Below are positions 33,653-45,333 of a stretch of DNA of 64,000 nucleotides, piece after piece. The notes below the pieces were generated by a model. It was given only the letters and a program-made list of their open reading frames with translations. It made no database searches and was not told the origin of the DNA. A program made the translations under genes and the position numbers. Each line of letters starts with the position of its first letter. Position 1 is the first letter of the stretch. The stretch lies in the NCBI GenBank assembly GCA_019671135.1, contig JAHRHY010000008.1:310001-374000 (forward strand), in the 5' to 3' direction. Source of the DNA: Linnemannia hyalina. Its lineage: Eukaryota; Mortierellomycota; Mortierellomycetes; Mortierellales; Mortierellaceae.

Positions 33653-35318
33653 TTACTTCTTCTCCTCAATGGCCTCAGACTTCTGCTCAATGTCGTAGTC
33701 GATACGGGGGGCAGTGGGGATCTTGGAAGCCTCCCAGGCCTTGAAGATGGGAACATCCGAGTTGAAGATCTGGTCCATCTCTTCCAGGGTGCGGCCCTTG
33801 GTCTCGGGGAACATGAAGAAGATGTGGATGGTCATGGCGACACAGAAGCCACCAAAGATGAAGTAGGTGCGGTACTGGATCGACTCGAGAAGTGGGGGGA
33901 CAGCGTAGGCGAGAGCAAAGTTGAAGGCCCAGTTGGAGGCGGTGGCGAGGGAGACGGCCTTGGAACGGATGCGGAGGGGGAAGATCTCAGCGGGGTAGGT
34001 CCAGGAAACGGGACCCCAGGAGATGGCGAAGGAGCAGACGAAGAGGTAGGAGCAGGCGATGACGGCGTGGGAGGCAGAGTCGTTGTCCTGGATGGCCCAG
34101 TTGGTGGTTGCGTTGCCGTCGGTTGCGAGGGGAGATCCGTACTTGCCCATGAGACCACCGATGAGGAAGAGCCAGAGAGCCATGAAGGTGGAGCCGATGA
34201 GGAGAACGGGACGACGACCCCAGCGGTCGATGAAGAGGATGGCGGGGATGGTCATGAGGACGTTGAGGACGTACTGGATGGAAGAGGCTTGGAGGTTGGC
34301 ATTCTGACCGGTGATTCCGGCACCCTGGAAGATGAAGACGATGTAGTACATGGCGACGTTCATACCAGTCAACTGAGACCAGGACTGGAGGGTAATTCCG
34401 AGGAAAACACGGCGGGAGTTGGGGGCCTGGAAGAGTTCAGAGTACGAGCGGGCGGCGAGGGTGCGGTCAAAGGTGATGGCATCCTGGATCTCCTTGAACT
34501 CAGCCTGGACTTCGGGGTGGTTCTTGTCACCGTTGGCGCGGAGGTTGGCAAGGACCTCGAGAGCTTCCTCTGCACGGCCCTGATCAGCCAACCAACGGGG
34601 AGAGTAAGGGAAGATGGAAATTCCAGCAAGGAGGATGATACCGGGGACGACCTGGATACCCCAGGGGATACGGAAGGCGGCATCGGATTCAATGAAGGAG
34701 CAACCGTACTGGATGAAGTATTGGATCAAGATACCCCAGGTGATGGCCCACTGCTGGAGGGAGACGATACGACCACGGATGTTCTTGGGGGCAATCTCGG
34801 ACTGGTAGACGGGAACCATCATGGAAGCCAAACCGACAGCGACACCGTTGATGATACGGCCGACAATGAGCATAGAAGTGCTCTGGGCAGCGCACTGGAT
34901 GATGGATCCGACAATCCAGATGGTCGCGGCGAGCATGATGGTGCGCTTACGAGAGATCTTGTCACCGAGGGGACCGGCGAGGAGAGCACCAAAGAAGGAA
35001 CCGGCGGCCATGGCGGCGACGATACCACCCTGGAGGGAGGACGAGGGGTAGTTGAAGTATTTCTGGTAACGTTCAGTACCGACGACTCCAGACATGGACG
35101 AGATATCGAAACCAAAGAGCATACTATAAGCATGGGAAAAAAAGGAGGGGTTGGAAGGTTAGGAAAAAAATCGATCGATCGATCATACATTGTAGAGGAT
35201 AGATTTCATTTCTTCAGCAGACAGTAGCAGGGATGAAAATGTAAAAGGTTGCTTACCCGCCCATGGTGGCGAAACCGCCCAAGAAATAGACGTTGTTCAA
35301 AAGGGAGTACTTGGACAT
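33653..35318 (-). CDS. MFS sugar porter (hexose transporter type), two exons
   Basis: A plasma-membrane sugar transporter of the major facilitator superfamily, probably a proton symporter or facilitator for hexoses. Exons 35318-35257 and 35123-33653 give 510 residues, a normal size. The start MSKYSLLNNVYFLGGFATMG runs into GGMLFGFDISSMSGVVG, the usual first helix. Sugar-porter signatures are GDKISRKRTIM, GRIINGVAVGLASMMVPVYQ, EIAPKNIRGRIVSLQQWAIT, YSPRWLADQGR, QLTGMNVAMYYI, DRWGRRPVLLIG, SWTYPAEIFPLRIRSKAVS and MFPETKGRTLEEMDQIF. Codons are strongly biased (C-ending), so the gene is probably well expressed. The substrate cannot be fixed from sequence. The upstream side is the gene-poor interval, and a short (gatc)n run lies in the intron at about 35171-35184. 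Confidence 0.93.
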
Positions 35319-36057
35319 GGTTGAAGTGTTCAAGGACGAGAAGGGATGGTGGGGAGTATTAAATTAAGAGTGGTAGTAGAGAAAATATACAGAAGGAAGG
35401 GGGGGGAGTGAAAGAGAAATGTACAAAGCGAAGAGGAAGTAGAGGAAGAGGAAGGTAGGTGGTAGAGGAGATGGCTGTAGAGAACAGTGAAGAGCAAGAA
35501 AAGAGTTGCGGGGAAACGCCGTCTTTTATAGAAAAGTCGGTTCAAGAAAAGAAGATGGGCGAGTGTGAAGAAGGTTGGTGTTTTCTCTTTTGGGATCCGT
35601 GGAGAGGTAAGCGAAAAGGAAGGGAAAGAGAGCAGTGGAGAGAGTATTGCACCAAAAGGGGAATGAGGCTAAAAAAGGAGTGACATGGACATGTCAAAGG
35701 GGCGAAGGAAAGGAGAGAAAGAGGGTCAGATACCAATGACAGAATACTTCATTTTTTTCTAATTCAAACAAGCATGAATGAATAACTAAATGAATAAATA
35801 CTACCTCCCTCCACACGCATAAAGAAAGGAAACGACAAAAGGGACAACCGTTTCCATGCACACTTGCGCTGGAACTAACCTTGACATGCAAAATGAGGGA
35901 GGAGGAAAGTGTATTCAAGTTGGGTGAACTCAAACTGCTCTTTTTTTATTTGATTAGGGTTTTCTAGTGGCATTGACATCTCACTCGAATCAATTCAATT
36001 GCAAAAGTATTCATTCTTCAGGGTTTCATTTTACACAGGTTTTCATCTTGTTTCTGT

Positions 36058-36079
36058 GGGGGGAGGGGAGGTGGGGGGG
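36058..36079 (+). other. G-rich block, possible G-quadruplex
   Basis: G runs of 6, 4, 2 and 7 bases separated by single A or T could fold as a G-quadruplex if the last run is split. The block also contains GGGG cores that fungal Mig1/CreA-type repressors can bind. It lies about 740 bases upstream of the sugar transporter start. Both roles are inference. Confidence 0.3.
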
Positions 36080-36738
36080 AAAAAGGAATGTTCAACCGAG
36101 CACGGTAAAATATTATCCACGGCAGGGTCTCCTTCAGCTCCTCATTTGAACCATCCGGGTCAAATTGACCCTTTATTTTCAGGTGCGTAGTTCTCCCTTT
36201 GAAGAAAAGGAGGAGAATGAACCCTGAACTGGTTACCTCTTGCTTCTCACAAAGTAAGAACAAGCTGTACACCTGAATGCTTGTTCTTTCTTGTGCGGAG
36301 AAAAGAAAAAAAAAAAGGACGGATGAGTTTCTTTCCCCTGTTGGACTAGTGCCGATTGCAATCATCAGGGTCCAACTGCACCCAAGACCATTGTTCTTCC
36401 TCTTTCCCCAACGAATGAACGATAGGGGCAGCCTCTCCCTCATTTGTCCCTTGAGATTGTCAACCCATTTGCATTGCCAATGGTACATTTTTCGGTCAGG
36501 CCAGTTAGCTGTTGTTGTTTTGTTTTGTCCGTGGACCTGGGTCAAGTTAGAGTTTGAGAGAGTGAAAGCTAATCTACACGCCACTAACACGTTATCAGTA
36601 AACATAAACAAAGATTAAATAGCAGTCCCACTTCGTCTGCTTCTCGGCGAAGCACACCAACACACAGGCAAAGGAGAGGAGAGGGAAAGAGAAGAGGCAA
36701 AAGGCTGGTGTGTTGTTCTTGCTTATCTCACAAAGATG

Positions 36739-36786
36739 AACACAAACACAAACACAAACACAAACACAAACACAAACACAAACACA
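36739..36786. repeat. (aacaca)n hexanucleotide repeat
   Basis: About eight tandem copies of aacaca with no interruption. Confidence 0.9.
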
Positions 36787-38794
36787 AAAATCCAATTTGG
36801 TTTTCTATGCTGCTACTCCCCCTCAATGTAGATATCACTTGTAGGTACTTACGCATGTGGAGGAAGAAGAAAACAAAACTTTGAATAAAGGAGAGAGGCA
36901 TTGTGGAGGAGGATCTTTTGGGGATTTTGAAGCGCGACATGATGGCGCGGAGAGATAGCTTTGTTTTTCTTTATTGACGTTGTTCTTTTTCGTGAATGTA
37001 TGTGTGGGGAGGACGTGCTTGTATCTTTGGCAAATGCTCAGAACAAGAAAAAAGAACCATCGCTAACTTTGCATGAAAGACCCTTGCCTTCATTCCAGGT
37101 TGTCAAACCATGCATCTTCCTTTTCCTTGCTTCTCTCACAAGTTTTTGCGAGTCCGATCTATACACGTTCTCGAGCCCTTATTGATCACAACCAAAGAAA
37201 CGAAAAACATCCTTATCAAGTCTCATTCAGAGCGTATTTCTCCACGCAATCTCTAAACCCTTCTCCCCTCCTTCCTTCCTTCTACCCCAACCATGTACTG
37301 TTACAAGTACCGAAATGAACGTTTTCTAATTGGGCATATTTAAGGGGGGGATGACCATCCAAGAAGCCCTGGGTCAACAAATTGGGCAATCGTTATCTTC
37401 TTAGCGCTAGTTAGCCAAGCCAAGAGGACTTCTCATTGGGTCGATTCACCACATTACGTGCACGCGGCCGTGGAACATCCCAATGTAACCAACGAGATCT
37501 CCTCCCCTCTACAATTATTACTTCTTCGCCCCTACTGTGGAGAGACGTGTGGGGCGATGGTTTGCACAAAGAAAAAAAAAAAAAAAAAGAAATGTCCGAT
37601 GTGGGAGACAAATCATAAATCAACCAGCCGAGGAGACTTTATTCCGATGATTATCCGTCACTGAGAGCGACTTGAGCTGCTGGCTCCTTTTCTTTCTTGA
37701 TTCCCAACTAATGCATATTTGCCAAATCCCTCCTAGGAAAGAAAAGGAAAGGATGGTGCTGAAATAGGTTTATCTTTTGTTGACAAACAACAGCAAAAGG
37801 TTCTTTCTTATCCTGGTTAATATTGTTTGTTTGTTAACTGTTTTGGGCCGTGATGATGGTCATGGCATGAATTGCGCTCTAGAACGAAAAGAAGAGACAG
37901 GTTGATCATGTCCAAATGACTATGCATCCTCCTCTTCCTGTCTCTCCTCCCTTTCATTTTTTGTCTCAATCAGATAGTTGGAGATAACCATTTCCAACGA
38001 GTAAACAAAGCATGTCAACAAAATCGACAACACTCTAATGCTCCCTTGTGGGCATGGACGATATACCCTCTCACCCTCTTTTCTCAATCCTTAGTGAGGG
38101 CTAGCAACATTTTGTCAATCGTTTCAAGGGAACACAAAAAATTCAACTTTATTTTGTCTTGTGTTGTGTCCATTTCCACAAGCCCGATAGCATGTAACCC
38201 GCTCGCACTACCTTTTCTTTTGTTTGTCGTATCTTGTGTTTTTTTGTTTATGTTGTTGTTGTGGTGGTTTTAGAAGGGATTAGGAAAATACGCACTCTGA
38301 TTTCTGTTGACGCCCTCTACAACAATCAGTTGTTATCTTTTCTTATTGACAGTTCTTGAAGCACTGCCCCTCGCTGGCTGTTTGTTGGAGAAACACTGAC
38401 AGTTACTAACAGCACTACTCGGCAAACAAAAAGAACTTCAACCCCAACCCCCAACCCACGGACACATCCCTCCACTTTCACTCTCTGACCTTGAAAAGAT
38501 TAAATGTAAGACTTTTTGATATTATAGAGGTTATGGTCGCTTGGTTTGTGTCACCGTGTGGGTGGAGATGTCCAATCAAAAAGGTCTATCGTGCGCTGAT
38601 TGGCTGAAACGATCTTGTCGACTAGAAAATAGAGTTCGCCGACACTCGCAATCGAGTTACAATATAAAAAAATATTATTTAGTATTCTTGTTTTATTATG
38701 TCCTGTAAGCTGACAGGAGGAGAGAGGAGTGTGGACAACAACAACAGATACAAACAAGGCAGGGACAGGGATGAGTACGTCAAAATAAGGCCAC

Positions 38795-38796
<2 letters not shown>

Positions 38797-38825
<29 letters not shown>
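38797..38825. repeat. (CA)n microsatellite
   Basis: About 13-14 CA units within the gene-poor interval. Confidence 0.9.
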
Positions 38826-40098
38826 ACAGCGGAAAGTAAACAAACATTTCTAGGTAGTGATAACGATAAGCCCTTTATTCTCTAACAACACACGCACACA
38901 TTTTTGCTTCCAAACAATTCCCCTTCAACCAATTGCTGGAAACCAGAAAGGAGATGAAGAAGTGTTCTTGTTGGGGTAAAGAAACAAGAGATGAAGAACT
39001 AAAAACAACGCCAGAAGCAATTGGTTCTAGGTTCAGCTACAACGATGAGAGGAGGTTGAAAGGCGGGGTGAGACGATGGTGAGGTGAGGTGAATACTTGT
39101 TACAATTCATATCTGGGGCTAAAACTTGGACACTAGCAATGGATGTACCTGACTGTTGTGTTGCGTTATTTCAAGCAGCGATACACTTTGCAAGTATCAA
39201 TGGCATCGACTCTTGACCAGTGACATTGCAGCTCCATGCGACAAAAGACAATGAAGAGACTCTGGGTTCCTTTTGTTCCGTGTACAGTATCGGTACGTTT
39301 TTTTTATTTCGTATCCGCTCTCTCGCTTTCGCCCTCTTATTCTCCTCATGCCACTAACTCGTTAGTATGCGAGGTCTTTCTTTCGGGGGTTCATTTCTTT
39401 TTTTCTCTCCTTAGTTCAGTCAGACGACTGAACCAGAAGACAAGAGCATGTTCTTCTTCTCTTGTGCCCCCGCAACCATATTTGGGTCTTGCTGAGTAAC
39501 AAAACAAAAAAGCATGTTAGTTTTATTTTGCATGCCGGTGCCTGGATGCTCCAAAATGCACCGAAAAATAAGGATGTACCTCTCGGAACTTCCTTCTTCA
39601 GACACAAGTGTATGTGAGTTGACGGCCTCCATGTGTTTTATTTTTTTTATTTTCCCAGCTGGACTCCAATGTTGACCTTGACCGAGCATGAATATTGCTT
39701 TGTATCCTTCGTTGCATAATACAGCAAAGAGCAAAAGGCGAGTAAGGCGAGAATTTCACAGAGAGAAGTGAAAGCATGACCTGACCTGCTTTTTAGTCTA
39801 ACCTGGAGCTGCATGTACACTACGAAACCAACTCACCACTGCCGAGCATTGTAAATGGACAAGAAAAAATACGCCTCTCCTCTTGTATTGAAAGAAGGAG
39901 GGAGTGAAAACAAGCGGAAAAAGAAATATGCATGCTTGTGCTTGTATGGTCCGCTTTCTTGGCCATCACAAACTACCCACCGATCAACACAAATACAAAC
40001 AAATAGCAAAAAAAAAGCAACAGAAAACAAGCTTCACCAAGGACGAGGTCAAGTGATCGAAGACGGTTGAGGGAGTGATGATCGAAAATGGCGTTGTA

Positions 40099-40334
40099 GC
40101 TTTTGAATAGAGTATCATCCACTCCATCCGCCAGCTATTCAACCAGTCAACCATGTTTTTGAACCACAAAAACTCTTTCGGCTCAAGGAAACCAGGCTTT
40201 TGAATGGATGTTACTCCATCTGCCAGCCAGTCAACCAATAAACCAGTTCGTCAACCAAAGAGCCACCCATCTTCGAACTCCAGCAAGATGATTGTTAAGC
40301 CAAGGGCGGGTGGCTTTTTGAATTATGGCTTAAC
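40099..40334. repeat. Diverged direct repeat plus inverted repeats
   Basis: A unit starting gcttttgaat, followed by actccatc-gccag and cagtcaacca, occurs at 40099-40154 and, diverged, at 40196-40244. A shorter ttttgaa piece recurs at 40156 and 40315. Immediately downstream, agccaccc (40261-40268) is the exact inverse of gggtggct (40308-40315), and gttaagcca (40294-40302) is the inverse of tggcttaac (40326-40334). I do not recognise this as a known element. Confidence 0.6.
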
Positions 40335-41489
40335 CCCTTTTTCGGCACGGCAGGCTAATTCATCCATGATTTGTCAATGAGAAAATCAAACAATGTCAAG
40401 GTGACCTAGCATTAGGAGGTGTCCTAGAAAATCGGTTCTAGGAATGACCATTCGTGCGAAATCCACCCCCCCACCATTTTTCTTGATAGTAAACAACATC
40501 GACAACAAAAAACCGACGAGAAGGATAGAAAGCTAAAGGGATTAAATGTGGGTAGAGATAGAGAAAAACAACCAAAGTTTCAAGCAAAACAAAACAGGTT
40601 CTGTGCCGCCAAATCACTAACCCCCCCCCCTCTCTCTCTCTTTTCCTTCGATTGTGCCCTGTATCTCAGGCACGTAAGAGAGTTCTCTCCCCCAGCCTCT
40701 TTTTTTCTCCTTTTGGTCAATTGGAACGAACGAAGAGGTAGAGAGATAAGAGTGCATACTCAGCCCGAGGTAGATCCTTCTCTGTTTGGCTGACACAGTG
40801 GACCAGTGAATGAAGAGTAGGGTTTATCTTTTTGTTGAACCGACTCGTTACCCCCCAATTTTTTGACTTATCTCATGGGAGAAAATACAAACGAACAAAA
40901 TGACTACTGCTCACTAGATAGTGAGAAAACGAGGGAATGGGATAAGGGACAAGAGTGGGTGGGAAACAAGGACGAGGGAATGGGCCCATACGCCCAAACT
41001 GTCGGTCTCAGGTACTTTAAAAAAAACCCATACGCGGAATGGACATAAAAAGAAAAAAAAGATAGAACGAGGGCCAGGGGTGAAGATGAAGTGTGAGAAG
41101 GAAGGGGTAGGTATTCAAGGGCAAGTATTCGCATAATCTCGCTCGTCTTGTTCCTAAGGTCGGACTCGAGCCCAATTTTGGTTCAACTCCTCTCTCTCTT
41201 CACTGTTGTCGTTGTTCAAACTGTCCCATTACTGTGGTTGCACAAGATGCTCGTGAAGAATTAAGAGGAAGAAGAGATAACGAACAAAGTCTGAGTGAAG
41301 GTGATGTTGAATGTCAACAATAAAAAATAAGTAGCCCTGAAATCTTGTATCCGTGAACAAATGAGAGACAGACTCAGATTGTTTTTCTTTGAAGAAGTGT
41401 AAGAGGGGACGGACCTGCAAACAGAGTTTTCCAATCGTTGTTCCCATCACGAAGCTAGGCTGGTTGGCTCATAAATTGATTTGATTTAT

Positions 41490-41530
41490 TGTTGTTGTTG
41501 TTATTGTTGTTGTTGTTGTTGTTGTTGTTG
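41490..41530. repeat. (TTG)n trinucleotide repeat
   Basis: About 13 units with one interruption (ttattg), in non-coding sequence. Confidence 0.9.
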
Positions 41531-43617
41531 ATTATCCATTATCGTATCGTGCGCAATGTACACAAGTACTGCACAATTATGACACTCCATGTTATCATCT
41601 CTCTTGGACAGATATGGTTTTAGCCGAATTGCCTTCCCAAAATGAATGAAGATGCAGAACATAGACACAACTGCTTGATAAGAGAAAGAGAGTTGGCTGC
41701 ACTGTGTAAATGGAAGGAGTGTTGAGGGGAATGTTTGAGTGGAAAAGTAATGAATGTTGACGAAGTAGAACTGAACTCTTTTTTTTTCGATAGTCCAAGG
41801 GTGAAGTGGATGAAGGTTTGTGGCCAGCAAGGGAATAACCGAACATACGCAGGGAAAAATCACCGAACCGGCTCCCTTCTGACAGCCCATCCCCTCTCTC
41901 TCTTTCTCTATTACTATTGATCGTTTGTTGATTGAACTTTCAGTGGCAGGGGACCGAGGTGGATCAATTGCATGGAAAAGAAAGAGAAGTGATAGTCCTA
42001 GTGTGTACTGTGCTGTGTTCAGTGACCGTTCCAATCACCCATCCTCTCTTGTCCCCTCTTAGAACGTGGGTTGTCCATCTCCATCCTTTTTGACTCGGCT
42101 CGCCAAACCTGCCACCACGGTAGCTTATTACACTTAAAGAAAAACAAATAAACAAAGCCTGATCGGCCTCGTTCTTTCATTCCTTCCTATAACCCAAAAA
42201 GTTGTACAAACCATGTAACAAACCTATTTTTTTTTGTTGATGATACGAGAAAGATGTAGGTGGAGGAGAGGGGGAGGATGGAGATAGGATGGTGCTCGTG
42301 TCCGGGGACAGGATTCAGGGCAGAGGTTGAGTGCGTGGGGGGGGTGGTTTGTTTACGTTCTTTGTTTTTTGTTTGTTTTTTTGTGCAACCATTTGGCATT
42401 TCTGTCTTGCCAAAATGACAACAAACAACAAACGCAAACGCAAACAAAGAAAAAAAACATAACCATGGATGTCAAAGAGAAGGGAGAGGATGAAGAAAAA
42501 AAACAACGAGTGAACAAAAGGAGGGTTGGCCCTCTACTTTTATTCATCTCGCTCAAGGCTTGAAGATAAGACCCAAGGGGGGGTGGAGGTGTTATCTTGC
42601 CCATGATAGCATTTCAAAAAATCACCTCCGCTTCATTCTCCACTTGCTCTAGCGTTATCATTTATTTTCTGCACTACTTTTTTTTCGTCTTTTCTTGGAC
42701 AATTGCCGTCTGTCCCTTCTTTACCTGCCTCGATTGCGCTCTCTTGGTGCCTCCTTATCCTCGTTATCATTGCGTCTTGGATTTTTTTCTCTATGAATAA
42801 TGTGTTTGTGTCGCTGACATCGAAAATGATAGCTACTTCTTCCACTTCAGCCATAATAACAAACAAAATGGATGCTGATATGGCTCTCGACATGTTACTT
42901 CCTCCCATTTCAAGGGCCATTCAGGCACAAACGTGAGCGATGATAACGCTGACGATATGAGATATGAGGATTGAGGAGTATGAAAAGGAACTGTCAATGA
43001 GACTAAGATACGTTTCTTGCACCTCACTAATTATGGATGATACATCCAACATGTGGACACATTTCAGAGGTGGATAGCGAGTCCGTAGACAATATTCATC
43101 ACCTCGTCGACTACCTTAGCAGGCTACCGTGCTCTGCTTGACCATTGAATGACTGGCACTAAGAGTTCCCTAATGGGTGCCCACCGAAAGATGGCTCGGT
43201 GACCTTGATCAGGGCACTCTCTACTTTTCACCTCTCGATATTCCTCTCCAGGCAAATAGTCTTACATAGAATGAACATGAGCCTTCCTCTCTTCTTCCCT
43301 TCTCACTCAGGAGTGCTTTTTTCCAACTGCCTTAGTCGATTGAATGGCTCCTTAAATGAAAGCAACCTCTGTTATTCTCAAACAGAAAAATAAAAAACGA
43401 TAAAAACGATGCCTCTTTTGTGAGAGTACAGTACGTCAAAACTTACATAGTTCGTTTTCTACGCCTCACTACTGGTGCAGCTGCAATAAAAAATAGAAAC
43501 AAAAAAAAAAAAAAAAAGTCTAGAATGAGAAATGGGGAGTAGTGAGCGAGGCGAGAGCTGAAGCGGATTGGGATTGATCCGCCAAGGAGGACACACTACC
43601 GGTACTGTAAATGTGCC

Positions 43618-43640
43618 GGTACAGTAACAGTAACTGTACC
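43618..43640. other. Perfect 8-bp hairpin
   Basis: ggtacagt (43618-43625) and actgtacc (43633-43640) are exact inverses around a 7-base loop. A related ccggtactgta lies just upstream at 43599-43609. It could be a protein-binding palindrome or an RNA hairpin. No gene adjoins it. Confidence 0.6.
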
Positions 43641-44726
43641 CTACACATCTCCCAACAATTCCCCCGTCCCGTTTTCGACTCTTCCTTCTTTCTAGTGTTC
43701 TGTCACACCAATCAAATAACTAGAATCCCGTAGATGACAGGGGTGGGATGAGAGTACGACCGATAACATACAAAACCCGGCTAAAGAAGAGTAGAGAGAG
43801 AGATAGGGAGTGGCGGTGAACATTAGTGAGAAGGGTGGTAGTGTGTAGGAAAACATGGTAGAAATGGGTAGGCAGTTATCTTCGCGCCTGAGCTTATCAT
43901 TTTGCAAAATTATTTATTTGCTCCGCTCTTTCTTTGTCTTATCGTCTAGGTAGGAATTATCTTTGACGTCCATTTTCTATGATAAGGCACAGTGACCGTG
44001 AAAGCAAGTGCAAGGAGGAAAGAGAGAGAGGGAGAGAGAGACAGAGAGAGAAAAGCATCCCTCCTGCTCAATTCCTTTCTTTGTGCATCCTATCTACTTG
44101 CTCTTATGGTCAACTTTTGTCCTTCCCGTGTATTAGAGGGAGAAGGAAGAGATGGAGGAAAAAGGAGAAAAGCACCAAAACAAGAATGCACCAAGAGGGT
44201 GTCATCACCTCAAGCAAGATAGGTGAGAGTAGAGAGTATGGGGAATAGAAAAAGGTCCAGAACATGAAAAAAGAGGAGAAGACAAAGGAGTACATGCAGA
44301 CCATGGTTCTAATCCAATCAGTCAGTCCCCAACACCTTCTCCTCCTCTTCTTCTTCCTCCGCCTCTTCTCTTTTCTTCCTATTCCAACAGAGTCCTTCCC
44401 CAAGCCAGGACAGAACAGATACACAGGAGGAGGAGAAGGAGACAGGCGAGTATGAGAGCTAGTGTTTTTTGTTTATAGTCCATCTGGCGCCTCATGATGG
44501 TAATTACGGTTCACCGTCATGCACTCCAATGATGAGCGCAAGACGACAACAACAAAGACGAGGAGGAACATGCTCGTGAAAATGATACTTGCAAATAATT
44601 AACTTTTTATCCGTCTGCTCGACGATCGAAACCAACCAAACAGAACAGCCATCTCTCTGTTTTGTTTTGTTTCCTTCTCGCACCTCAAAGCAAGGAAAAG
44701 CAGAGTGAGCAGACTGACAGGCAGAA

Positions 44727-44753
44727 GCTCTCTCTCTCTCTCTCTCTCTCTCT
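44727..44753. repeat. (CT)n microsatellite
   Basis: About 12-13 CT units. Confidence 0.9.
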
Positions 44754-45211
44754 AACTCTCTTTGTCTTTCGTCTCCAAACCGTTGCGAGTGGAGTTCTCC
44801 CCAATACATCTATCCGACAATATATCTATCTGACTACTAAACCATAACCCCTCTCCACAACATTGCTCCACACCAGACGAACAGAGCATACAAACAAACA
44901 AAGACAGAAGCACGGAACAGAATGCCCTTGTGTTTATCGTAATCATCATCACTCATAAGAAACATTTATTTTAGAATAGATAATAACAAGTGTGGGTAGA
45001 CAAAAGCCCATCGTTCTATATTGCCGTCCCACACCATATGCTCCTTTTCTATCACCCCGCAACGAACCAGGCGATCCAATCATCGCGGGCAAAAAAAAAA
45101 AAGAACGACGTTCGGTTAAATGTGTATTCCTCGCTGGACTACTATGACATGTAAGATCCAGCTCATTTTTTTTTGGGGGGGTTGGGAGAATGGTTTCATG
45201 AATCCTGAGAT

Positions 45212-45302
45212 TTAAACGGTCTCCTTCTCCGAGAGCACGGTGGCGAACGAGAAAGGCTGGAAAGCATAACCAGTACCCTAATATATGACAAAACGCCACA
45301 CG

Positions 45303-45333
<31 letters not shown>

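Larger units (their letters stand above)
35319..45211. other. Gene-poor interval of about 9.9 kb
   Basis: Between the sugar transporter start and the V-ATPase a stop I find no coding region. The many short frames lack recognisable motifs, are low-complexity, and do not splice into a family I know. The longest, minus strand 36611-36018 (197 codons), is judged chance. The interval holds many simple repeats: (aacaca)n at 36739-36786, (CA)n at 38797-38825, (TTG)n at 41490-41530, (CT)n at 44727-44753, a G-rich block at 36058-36079, a diverged repeat and inverted repeats at 40099-40334, and a hairpin at 43618-43640. No transposon is seen. It could be regulatory, transcribed non-coding or centromere-like sequence. 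None of these is shown. Confidence 0.5.

Noticed and set aside
33644..35227. A 527-codon open frame on the plus strand
   Set aside because: It is the antisense of the sugar transporter. Its Gly/Asp/Glu-rich composition comes from the strong codon bias of the real gene on the other strand.
36018..36611. 197-codon minus-strand frame in the gene-poor interval
   Set aside because: It has no recognisable motif, contains runs of F, L and P from low-complexity DNA, and lacks promoter or splice support.
37855..37925. Possible box C/D snoRNA (gtgatga near 37852)
   Set aside because: A box C-like motif alone is weak; I found no matching box D and terminal stem.
42633..42920. 95-codon minus-strand frame with mixed composition
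   Set aside because: It looks somewhat protein-like, but no family, start context or neighbouring exon supports it.
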